A stretch of 11,901 bases of DNA from Clostridium_AI sp002297865 (GTDB taxonomy: Bacteria > Bacillota > Clostridia > Lachnospirales > Lachnospiraceae): positions 1 through 11,901 of the forward strand of contig CALFNR010000082.1 of the NCBI GenBank assembly GCA_937903005.1, in the 5' to 3' direction. Below, piece after piece: positions 1-4,776 of the stretch. Within the stretch, counting starts at the first letter, position 1; every line of letters starts with the position of its first letter. Both the position numbers and the translations under genes were made by a program. The notes under the pieces were generated by a model. The model was not told the DNA's origin and did no database searches. It saw nothing but the letters and a program-made list of their open reading frames with translations.

Positions 1-51
1 CACGACCTGCGGTTTTGGAGACCGATATTCTACCAACTGAACTATACCCCT
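1..51 (-). tRNA. tRNA-Trp (CCA), 5' portion, cut by window edge
   Basis: Read on the minus strand, the sequence from 51 to 1 starts AGGGGTATAGTTC, as bacterial tRNA-Trp genes do. It has a D-arm (GTTC paired with GAAT around an AGTTGGTA loop) and an anticodon arm whose loop reads CTCCAAA, giving anticodon CCA. The variable region and the first T-stem bases follow before the window ends. The T-loop and 3' acceptor strand lie outside. The lowest anticodon-stem pair (27-43) looks mismatched (T:C), but the other four pair. Confidence 0.93.
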
Positions 52-91
52 ATTGCATTTTTGTTTTATGTGTTAGCCACATTGCTACTAT

Positions 92-120
92 ATGATATAA
101 CATGAAAACCTTTTTGTCAA
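92..120 (-). promoter_or_regulatory. Housekeeping promoter for tRNA-Trp
   Basis: On the minus strand a perfect -35 TTGACA (120-115) is followed, after exactly 17 bases, by TATCAT (97-92), five of six matches to the -10 consensus. Transcription would start near position 85, leaving a leader of about 34 bases before the tRNA 5' end. The -35 lies in the loop of an AT-rich inverted repeat (106-115 with 132-141). Confidence 0.72.
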
Positions 121-203
121 CAAAATTTTAAAAAAAGGTTTATTACTATAGATTACCTATGAAAAATTCACAATAGTGGGGACGAAAGACAATGAAAAAC
201 AGG

Positions 204-243
204 AAAAAAAGAGAATCCTTCACCGTATTAGATGAAGGATTCT
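204..243 (-). terminator. Rho-independent terminator of the spore-surface-type gene
   Basis: An 11-bp perfect stem (212-222 with 233-243) encloses a 10-base loop. On the minus strand it is followed by C and seven T (211-204). It lies about 48 bases beyond the stop codon of the minus-strand gene ending at 291, so it terminates that transcript before the tRNA. Confidence 0.9.
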
Positions 244-290
244 GCAAACAAATTACAATTTAGAATTTAATGAATCATACGCTTTGTTTA

Positions 291-908
291 TTAGATTGTA
301 TCCAAACCGTTTTGTGCAAAACAAGGTGCATTACCTGGTCCAAAGTCATATCCGCAGTATTCATTGCCACAGGAACAGATTTTATTGATAGTGATAATGA
401 AAACATAGCTTGAAGTTGCTGCGGTACTTGTAACGTCTAGTGATAATGTGAGAGGAAAATCCCTGTATGATACATAGAAGAGTTCTGTATCGCTTAAAAT
501 ACCTGTTCCGCCAGCAGCAATTGTAGCTGTTGCATTAGCAGCTTGTGTTTGGTTTCGAAGTACATAAGCAGTAAATGCACCTGCATCTGCACCAGCATCT
601 TCTGTATCTGTGGCTGCAATTGTGTAAGAAATCTGGTATAAACCTGGTTTTGTAATATAAAGGCTGGAAGTGCCTGTTGTTGCCTGAATGGCAGTACCAT
701 ATTGATATAAGATATTTGTAAAAGTAAGCGGTGTTACTGCATCACCAGTAACAGTCTGAGGTGTTGTGGAAAGTGCTGTAAATACATCACATTGATTCGT
801 GGACTGATAGCCTTTTGGTTCCATCTGTCTAAAATAATTATCGGAGTTTTGGAAATTACCACCGTTTCTAAAACATCTATTTTTACAACAATTATTATTA
901 CATCTCAT
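291..908 (-). CDS. Cys-rich C1q/TNF-like (BclA C-terminal-like) probable spore surface protein
   Basis: A 205-residue protein. Residues about 50-177 are rich in Thr/Ala/Ser and form alternating beta-strand segments, with phrases such as YITKPGLYQISYTI (84-97), TAYVLRN and DFPLTLSL and a hydrophobic final strand (SYVFIITINKI). This is the pattern of the BclA/C1q/TNF-like jelly roll of exosporium glycoproteins. Nine cysteines lie in the tails: C3, C7, C8, C12 and C40 at the N-terminus and C178, C180, C185 and C196 at the C-terminus, suggesting disulfide crosslinking into a coat layer. There is no signal peptide and no Gly-X-Y collagen stretch, unlike BclA. The start is ATG at 908, eight bases after GGAG. 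An in-frame GTG at 917 overlaps that ribosome binding site and is not used. The gene is monocistronic with its own terminator. The fold is an inference from pattern, and the spore role is inferred from that. Confidence 0.7.
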   Translation of the reverse strand: MRCNNNCCKNRCFRNGGNFQNSDNYFRQMEPKGYQSTNQCDVFTALSTTPQTVTGDAVTPLTFTNILYQYGTAIQATTGTSSLYITKPGLYQISYTIAATDTEDAGADAGAFTAYVLRNQTQAANATATIAAGGTGILSDTELFYVSYRDFPLTLSLDVTSTAATSSYVFIITINKICSCGNEYCGYDFGPGNAPCFAQNGLDTI

Positions 909-951
909 AAGGAACACTCCTTTTAAATTTTATACTATACTATATTCGGAA

Positions 952-986
952 AAAGACGAAATGTGTCATATTTAAAGACGAAATGT
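952..986 (-). repeat. Two 13-bp direct repeats upstream of the spore-surface-type gene
   Basis: The 13-mer AAAGACGAAATGT (plus-strand reading) occurs at 952-964 and again at 974-986. The 22-bp period is about two helical turns. The copies lie 44-78 bases upstream of the start codon of the minus-strand gene, the usual place for an activator site or for transcription factors overlapping the -35. No sigma factor consensus was convincingly identified. Paired operator sites are an inference. Confidence 0.5.
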
Positions 987-1043
987 TAAAAGTATAAATA
1001 ATTTTATGAAATATCAGTTTTTAGGGAGAAAGCCAAGAATTTA

Positions 1044-1072
1044 TTGACGGAAAAGTGAAAAGATGATATAAC
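1044..1072 (+). promoter_or_regulatory. Sigma-A type promoter for the HPr-like gene (and possibly tgt)
   Basis: TTGACG (1044-1049) and TATAAC (1067-1072) are separated by exactly 17 bases, each with five of six consensus matches. Transcription would start near 1079, about 45 bases ahead of the HPr-like start codon. No clear terminator follows that gene, so the transcript may continue into tgt. Confidence 0.7.
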
Positions 1073-1123
1073 TATTTATTGTTGCAAAATGTCAAGTATT
1101 ATATAGAAAGAAGAGTGATATTC

Positions 1124-1348
1124 ATGGAGACAAGAAAGATTAGATTGACGCAGATTGAGGAAGTAAAGGAGTTCGTCAATGCGGCGTCAGCTTGTGACTT
1201 TGATATTGATATTTTCTATAATCGTATCATTGTAGATGCAAAATCTTTACTAGGCGTGTTAAGCTTAGATTTGACTAGAGTTTTGAATGTTTCTTGCCAA
1301 GGATATAACAGGGATTTCGAATACACATTGAATAAATTTGCATCTTAA
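1124..1348 (+). CDS. HPr-like protein lacking the phosphorylatable histidine
   Basis: A 74-residue protein of HPr size (HPr is about 85-90). Residues 40-48 (KSLLGVLSL) closely match the HPr segment KSIMGVMSL around the regulatory serine, so Ser41 corresponds to HPr Ser46. The N-terminal half, where HPr carries G-x-HARPA with His15, reads EFVNAASACDFDIDI and has no histidine at all. The protein therefore cannot be a normal PEP-dependent phosphocarrier. It could be a regulatory or structural HPr-fold relative, perhaps still recognised by HPr kinase. The start is ATG 1124 behind a weak GAAGAG at 1110-1115. An in-frame TTG at 1079 sits on the predicted transcription start and is rejected. It is probably co-transcribed with tgt. 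The fold assignment is good and the role unknown. Confidence 0.75.
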   Translation: METRKIRLTQIEEVKEFVNAASACDFDIDIFYNRIIVDAKSLLGVLSLDLTRVLNVSCQGYNRDFEYTLNKFAS

Positions 1349-1382
1349 GCTGAATATATATTAATAACAGAAAATGAGGAAA

Positions 1383-1409
1383 TACTACATATATGATGAT
1401 TATGTAGTA
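1383..1409 (+). other. 9-bp hairpin just upstream of tgt
   Basis: A perfect 9-bp AT-rich stem (1383-1391 with 1401-1409) with a 9-base loop ends 7 bases before the tgt ribosome binding site. It has no U-tract, so it is not an intrinsic terminator. It could modulate tgt translation or be a protein-binding palindrome. Nothing recognisable as a preQ1 riboswitch is present. Confidence 0.4.
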
Positions 1410-1426
1410 GCAGAATGGAGAAAGAA

Positions 1427-2557
1427 ATGTATCGATTAATAACTCAAGATGGGCAAGCGAAAAGAGGAGAGTTTCATACAGTGCACGGTGTAATTCAAAC
1501 TCCTGTTTTTATGAACGTTGGAACGGCAGCTGCCATTAAGGGCGCCGTTTCAACAATGGACTTACAGACGATCGGGACACAAGTGGAATTATCGAATACG
1601 TATCATTTACACGTTCGTCCAGGTGATAAAGTTGTAAAACAAATGGGTGGTCTTCATAAATTCATGGTTTGGGATAAGCCAATTTTGACAGATTCAGGCG
1701 GATTCCAGGTGTTTTCATTAAAAGGACTTCGTAAAATTAAAGAAGAGGGTGTTTATTTTCAGTCTCATGTTGATGGAAGGAAAATTTTCATGGGACCTGA
1801 AGAAAGTATGCAGATTCAGTCTAATTTAGCATCTACCATAGCGATGGCTTTCGATGAGTGCCCTCCACATCCAGCAACTCGTGAGTATATGCAGAATTCT
1901 GTTGACCGTACTACGAGATGGTTAGAGCGTTGTGTGAAAGAAATGAAACGTCTAAATGAACTACCTGATACAATTAATCCCAAACAGATGTTATTTGGTA
2001 TCAATCAAGGTGGTACTTTTGCAGATATTCGTATTGAACATGCAAAACGCATATCTGAGATGGACTTAGATGGTTATGCCCTTGGTGGACTTGCGGTTGG
2101 AGAAAGTCATGAAGAAATGTATGATATAATTGAGAAGACAGTTCCGTATTTACCACTTGAAAAGCCAACTTACTTAATGGGTGTTGGAACTCCGGCGAAT
2201 ATTCTAGAAGCAGTAGAGCGTGGAGTTGATTTCTTTGACTGTGTTTATCCTGCACGTAATGGTAGACATGGACATGCCTATACAAATCATGGAAAAATGA
2301 ATTTATTAAATGCAAAATATGAATTGGATGACAAACCAATTGAAGCAGGCTGTCAATGTCCGGTTTGCCAGACATATAGCCGAGCATATATCAGACATTT
2401 ATTGAAAGCAAAGGAAATGCTAGGCTTAAGACTGCTTGTAACACACAATTTATATTTCTACAACAAAATGATGGAAGAAATCCGTGAAGCGATTGAACAG
2501 CATAGATTTAAAGAATATAAAAAAGCAAAACTTGAAAGTATGGCACAAGGAGAATAA
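1427..2557 (+). CDS. tgt: tRNA-guanine transglycosylase (queuine/preQ1 tRNA-ribosyltransferase)
   Basis: Exchanges the wobble guanine (G34) of GUN-anticodon tRNAs for preQ1 or queuine; cytoplasmic. The 376-residue length matches bacterial Tgt (about 370-385). Visible elements are TDSGGFQ with the acid/base Asp89, FDEC (Asp143) in the base pocket, GGLAVGE at 220-226, the nucleophile Asp271 in FDCVYPARNG, and a zinc site C309-x-C311-x2-C314 with His340. Two segments differ from textbook Tgt: GINQGG (191-196) replaces GIVQGG, and DCVYPARNGRHG replaces DCVLPTR-type wording. I believe both recur in Lachnospiraceae. The start is ATG 1427, six bases after GGAG. An upstream in-frame ATG at 1415 contains that site and lacks its own. 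yajC follows, the classic tgt-yajC order, but no queA or other queuosine synthesis gene is in the window. Confidence 0.96.
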   Translation: MYRLITQDGQAKRGEFHTVHGVIQTPVFMNVGTAAAIKGAVSTMDLQTIGTQVELSNTYHLHVRPGDKVVKQMGGLHKFMVWDKPILTDSGGFQVFSLKGLRKIKEEGVYFQSHVDGRKIFMGPEESMQIQSNLASTIAMAFDECPPHPATREYMQNSVDRTTRWLERCVKEMKRLNELPDTINPKQMLFGINQGGTFADIRIEHAKRISEMDLDGYALGGLAVGESHEEMYDIIEKTVPYLPLEKPTYLMGVGTPANILEAVERGVDFFDCVYPARNGRHGHAYTNHGKMNLLNAKYELDDKPIEAGCQCPVCQTYSRAYIRHLLKAKEMLGLRLLVTHNLYFYNKMMEEIREAIEQHRFKEYKKAKLESMAQGE

Positions 2558-2560
2558 GTG

Positions 2561-2569
2561 TGTTATAAT
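2561..2569 (+). promoter_or_regulatory. Extended -10 promoter element for yajC
   Basis: TGTTATAAT, a perfect TATAAT hexamer (2564-2569) with the TGN extension, begins just after the tgt stop codon. The -35 region 17 bases upstream (TGGCAC) is poor, which is acceptable for extended -10 promoters. It would give yajC its own transcript with a leader of about 70 bases. Confidence 0.5.
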
Positions 2570-2646
2570 GCGTATATTCGAGTGTAATGAGGCGAAAGGA
2601 CAAAACCTGACGTCACACTTAATAAAGATAACTTAGGAGGAACACT

Positions 2647-2967
2647 ATGATGACTTTATCTGTGTTAGCAGCAGCCCCATCTACAGCAGGATCACTAGCT
2701 GCAACAATTTTACCTTTAGTGTTAATGTTTGTAATTTTCTACTTCTTACTAATTCGTCCACAGAAGAAGCAAGAGAGAGCACATGCAGCATTAGTAGCTT
2801 CTGTTGAAACAGGAGACAGTGTTTTAACAAGCAGCGGCTTCTATGGTGTTATAATTGATGTAATGCCAGAAATTGTAATTGTTGAATTTGGTAACAATAA
2901 AAACTGTCGTATTCCAATGAAAAAAGAATTCATTCAGGATGTTGAAAAAGTAAATAAAGATGCTTAA
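2647..2967 (+). CDS. yajC: Preprotein translocase accessory subunit YajC
   Basis: Small single-pass membrane protein that associates with SecDF and the SecYEG/YidC holotranslocon. The 106 residues show the family plan: a short N-terminus, one transmembrane helix (about 17-36) ending in the signature FYFLLIRPQKKQ (31-42), then a small cytoplasmic beta-rich domain containing GDSVLTSSGFYGVI (56-69) and a charged tail. The ribosome binding site AGGAGG (2635-2640) serves ATG 2647 with 6-base spacing. The next codon is also ATG (9-base spacing), so either Met could initiate. The gene lies 89 bases after tgt with its own candidate promoter, and a strong terminator follows. Its partner secDF lies about 3.2 kb downstream, separated by the PHP gene and the SCIFF cassette. 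Confidence 0.95.
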   Translation: MMTLSVLAAAPSTAGSLAATILPLVLMFVIFYFLLIRPQKKQERAHAALVASVETGDSVLTSSGFYGVIIDVMPEIVIVEFGNNKNCRIPMKKEFIQDVEKVNKDA

Positions 2968-2980
2968 AGCTTGAATTGAG

Positions 2981-3013
2981 AAAAGGTTGCAGCCTAGTGT
3001 TGCAACCTTTTTT
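2981..3013 (+). terminator. Terminator of yajC, probably bidirectional
   Basis: An 11-bp perfect stem (2981-2991 with 3001-3011) with a 9-base loop runs into six T (3008-3013) on the plus strand. Read on the minus strand the same stem ends with a run of four T, so it can also stop the convergent phosphoesterase gene whose stop codon is at 3037. Confidence 0.9.
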
Positions 3014-3036
3014 GATACCAAGAAAGTTCATTAGGA

Positions 3037-3879
3037 TCATTTTGAAAACTGATTGAGCAGCTCGTCTGGTATAACAAGATTTCCTCTGCCTGTTCCAATT
3101 GAAATGTCTGGCTTTACTTCGCCATGAAAATCAGAGCCGCCAGTAAGAATCAGGTTATACTTATTTGCAAGAGTTCTCACTTTTTGTTCCTCTTCTTTCG
3201 TGTAAGTGGAGTAGATAGTTTCAATTCCTTTTAGGCCATGTTTTGTTAGTCGTGCGATCAGGCTGTCAAGTTCTTCATCGGGCAAATGATACAGCATAGG
3301 GTGCGCTAAAATAGGAACACCACCTGCTTGTGTAATTGTATCGATTGCCTGCTCAGGAGTTATGAATTTGCGGTTTACATAATATTTGCCATCTTCATTT
3401 AAGTACTTTATAAATGCTTCTTTCGTTGATGCTGCATAATGCTTTCTAACCAAAAGCTTTGCAAAATGTGCTCTTGTAATAACAGCTTCTTTTGATTCTT
3501 CTTTTAACTCATCCAAAGTGATTTGAATTCCATTATCCTGAAAGTTTTGAACCATTTTTTGATTTCGATCTTCTCGTTCTGTAACCATTTGATCTAGAAG
3601 TGCAAGAAATTCTTTATTTTTAGGATCAATATAAAGGCCTAATATATGAATGTCTCTTTTTTTATAACCGACGGATAATTCAACTCCTGGGATTAATGTA
3701 AAGTCGGTTCCTTTTTGTTGATAATAGGAGGCGCGTGCACTGGCTTCTCCAATTCCTCCTACAGTATCGTGATCAGTAAGGGCAATTGCTTTTAATCCGT
3801 GTTGGACGGCAAGATCAATAACCTTTGAAGGTGATAACGTTCCATCAGAAATGTTGGAATGTACATGTAAATCTATCAT
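3037..3879 (-). CDS. PHP-domain phosphoesterase, TrpH/YciV family
   Basis: A 280-residue metal-dependent phosphoesterase. PHP motifs are complete: DLHVHS (3-8) with SDG (11-13), ALTDHD (33-38), PGVELSV (Glu67), TRAHFAK (His138), ILAHP (His193) and GGSDFHG (Asp250, His252). These residues bind a trinuclear metal centre. Characterised relatives hydrolyse nucleoside 3',5'-bisphosphates such as pAp or act as a 5'-3' exonuclease on short RNA (E. coli YciV/RNase AM). Length fits that family (about 280-290). The start is ATG 3879, eight bases after AAAGGA. The ATG at 3888 overlaps that site and the longer frame to 3945 is rejected. The gene is transcribed against its neighbours, converging on yajC and diverging from the membrane protein gene, so it is an independent unit within the cluster. 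The exact substrate cannot be told from sequence. Confidence 0.88.
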   Translation of the reverse strand: MIDLHVHSNISDGTLSPSKVIDLAVQHGLKAIALTDHDTVGGIGEASARASYYQQKGTDFTLIPGVELSVGYKKRDIHILGLYIDPKNKEFLALLDQMVTEREDRNQKMVQNFQDNGIQITLDELKEESKEAVITRAHFAKLLVRKHYAASTKEAFIKYLNEDGKYYVNRKFITPEQAIDTITQAGGVPILAHPMLYHLPDEELDSLIARLTKHGLKGIETIYSTYTKEEEQKVRTLANKYNLILTGGSDFHGEVKPDISIGTGRGNLVIPDELLNQFSK

Positions 3880-3912
3880 ATGAGTCATCCTTTCGTATGA
3901 AGTATTGCTTTT

Positions 3913-3918
3913 ATTATA
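3913..3918 (-). promoter_or_regulatory. Candidate -10 box for the PHP phosphoesterase gene
   Basis: A perfect TATAAT on the minus strand lies 34 bases upstream of the start codon. No good -35 is seen at 16-18 bases (the 17-base position reads CTTTTA), so the promoter is only a partial match. Confidence 0.4.
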
Positions 3919-4015
3919 CAACAACCATGCAAATTTAAAAGCCAATTAAAGTTCTAAGTTTTATTATTTTCTAATATATATGAAAATAGAAAAGTACAGG
4001 TATTGGAGGTGAAAC

Positions 4016-4390
4016 ATGAATCAGTCTGCTGAAAAACAGTCAAAGGGAACGGTTTTAGTTAAGGCTTTGTTTATATCGTATGTAATAACGGGATTGTTAT
4101 TGTTAATCCTGGCATTGATTATGTATAAGGCAGAACCTCCAAATATGTTTGTAAGTGCTGGAGTCGTTTTCGCTTATATTTTCTCAGCTTTTATGGGAGG
4201 AATGGTAGTCGGCAAAAAAACACAAGAGAAGAGGTTTCTGTGGGGGATAGTATCTGGAGTACTGTATTTTTCCATCATCTTCGCAGTATCTATCTTAATG
4301 AATAAAGATATTTTAAGTCAGATAGGAAGTACCATAGTAGTGTTTATTACTTGCGGTTTTGGAGGAATGCTTGGGGGCATGTTAAGCTAA
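4016..4390 (+). CDS. TIGR04086-type four-helix membrane protein next to the SCIFF locus
   Basis: A 124-residue hydrophobic protein with four predicted membrane helices at about 13-37, 44-66, 74-94 and 103-122. Glycine-rich faces are GGMVVG in helix 2 and GGMLGGM in helix 4. The ribosome binding site GGAGGTG precedes ATG 4016 by about 5 bases. Size, helix count and position upstream of a SCIFF precursor match the TIGR04086 family of Firmicute membrane proteins, as I recall it. Function is unknown. The gene lies 135 bases upstream of the peptide precursor, which has its own promoter, so co-transcription is possible but not required. A role in export, immunity or anchoring of the SCIFF product is a guess from neighbourhood only; a Sec-related role is equally possible. 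Confidence 0.75.
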   Translation: MNQSAEKQSKGTVLVKALFISYVITGLLLLILALIMYKAEPPNMFVSAGVVFAYIFSAFMGGMVVGKKTQEKRFLWGIVSGVLYFSIIFAVSILMNKDILSQIGSTIVVFITCGFGGMLGGMLS

Positions 4391-4434
4391 AAAACACTGT
4401 GTTACTGGTGATTCCTCAATTGCTAAAAAAAAAC

Positions 4435-4463
4435 TTCCAATACAAATTGATATGTGATATAAT
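4435..4463 (+). promoter_or_regulatory. Extended -10 promoter for the SCIFF precursor
   Basis: TGATATAAT combines a perfect TATAAT (4458-4463) with the TGN extension. A weak -35 (TTCCAA, 4435-4440) lies 17 bases upstream, next to a tract of nine A that could act as an UP element. The predicted start near 4470 leaves a leader of about 57 bases. A perfect TTGACA at 4472-4477, with only poor -10 sequences near 4493-4500, may mark a second overlapping promoter. Confidence 0.6.
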
Positions 4464-4528
4464 ATCTAAAGTTGACAAGAATTTTTTGTATCTATTTACA
4501 CAAAATTCAATAAAAGGAGGAACTAGTG

Positions 4529-4669
4529 TTGAAACATATTAAATCATTAAGCACTCGTAATTTAAAAGAATCAATGAAAAAAGGCGGCTGTGGAGAATGC
4601 CAAACATCTTGCCAATCCGCTTGTAAAACATCTTGCACAGTTGGTAATCAAAGCTGTGAGAACCAATAA
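4529..4669 (+). CDS. scfA: SCIFF (ranthipeptide) precursor peptide
   Basis: Precursor of a ribosomally made, post-translationally crosslinked peptide. The 46 residues begin MKHIKSLSTRNLK and have a core with six cysteines (C21, C24, C28, C32, C36, C43) in the order GGCGECQTSC, QSACKTSC, TVGNQSC. This is the six-Cys-in-forty-five-residues family. With the TTG start at 4529, Cys32 and Thr37 fall exactly where the Clostridium thermocellum homologue CteA is reported to form its thioether crosslink. That agreement, the MKHIK N-terminus and 8-base spacing from AGGAGG (4515-4520) favour TTG. An in-frame GTG at 4526 (5-base spacing) would add one residue. The adjacent downstream maturase confirms the call. 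The gene is easily missed because of its size and non-ATG start. The mature product's role is uncertain; quorum-sensing and metabolic effects have been reported for ranthipeptides in clostridia. Confidence 0.95.
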   Translation: MKHIKSLSTRNLKESMKKGGCGECQTSCQSACKTSCTVGNQSCENQ

Positions 4670-4676
4670 TTATAAG

Positions 4677-4712
4677 CATTGGGCAGCGGCGCAGGCCGCT
4701 GCCTATTCAATG
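4677..4712 (+). promoter_or_regulatory. GC-rich hairpin between SCIFF precursor and maturase genes
   Basis: A perfect 9-bp stem, GGCAGCGGC (4682-4690) with GCCGCTGCC (4695-4703), closes on a GCAG tetraloop. CATTG (4677-4681) can pair with CAATG (4708-4712) outside it, around a bulge. There is no downstream T-run, so it is not a full intrinsic terminator. It begins 8 bases after the precursor stop codon. A likely role is 3'-end protection or partial attenuation, keeping precursor mRNA in excess of maturase mRNA (inference). Confidence 0.7.
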
Positions 4713-4713
4713 T

Positions 4714-4751
4714 ATATAATATAAAGGACAAGCCCACAGCATATATTATAT
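4714..4751 (+). repeat. AT-rich inverted repeat upstream of the maturase
   Basis: A 10-bp perfect inverted repeat (4714-4723 with 4742-4751), made only of A and T, encloses an 18-base loop. It ends 9 bases before the maturase ribosome binding site. It could be an RNA hairpin influencing translation of the GTG-started gene, a protein-binding site, or a chance result of low complexity. Confidence 0.4.
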
Positions 4752-4776
4752 TGAAAGTTGAAAGGAGCAATACAAA

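Noticed and set aside
106..141. 10-bp AT-rich inverted repeat (106-115 with 132-141) considered as a terminator
   Set aside because: No adjacent gene ends there, the tail is not a clean T-run, and it overlaps the -35 of the tRNA-Trp promoter. Low complexity explains it better.
2555..2621. Long-range inverted repeat TAAGTGTG/CACACTTA flanking the yajC leader
   Set aside because: The 51-base loop is long and the left arm overlaps the predicted -10 element, so it would not be in the yajC RNA. No known riboswitch class is recognisable in the leader.
4351..4542. 63-codon plus-strand frame overlapping the end of the membrane protein gene and the SCIFF start
   Set aside because: It lacks a ribosome binding site, overlaps two supported genes in another frame, crosses the scfA promoter and resembles no known protein.
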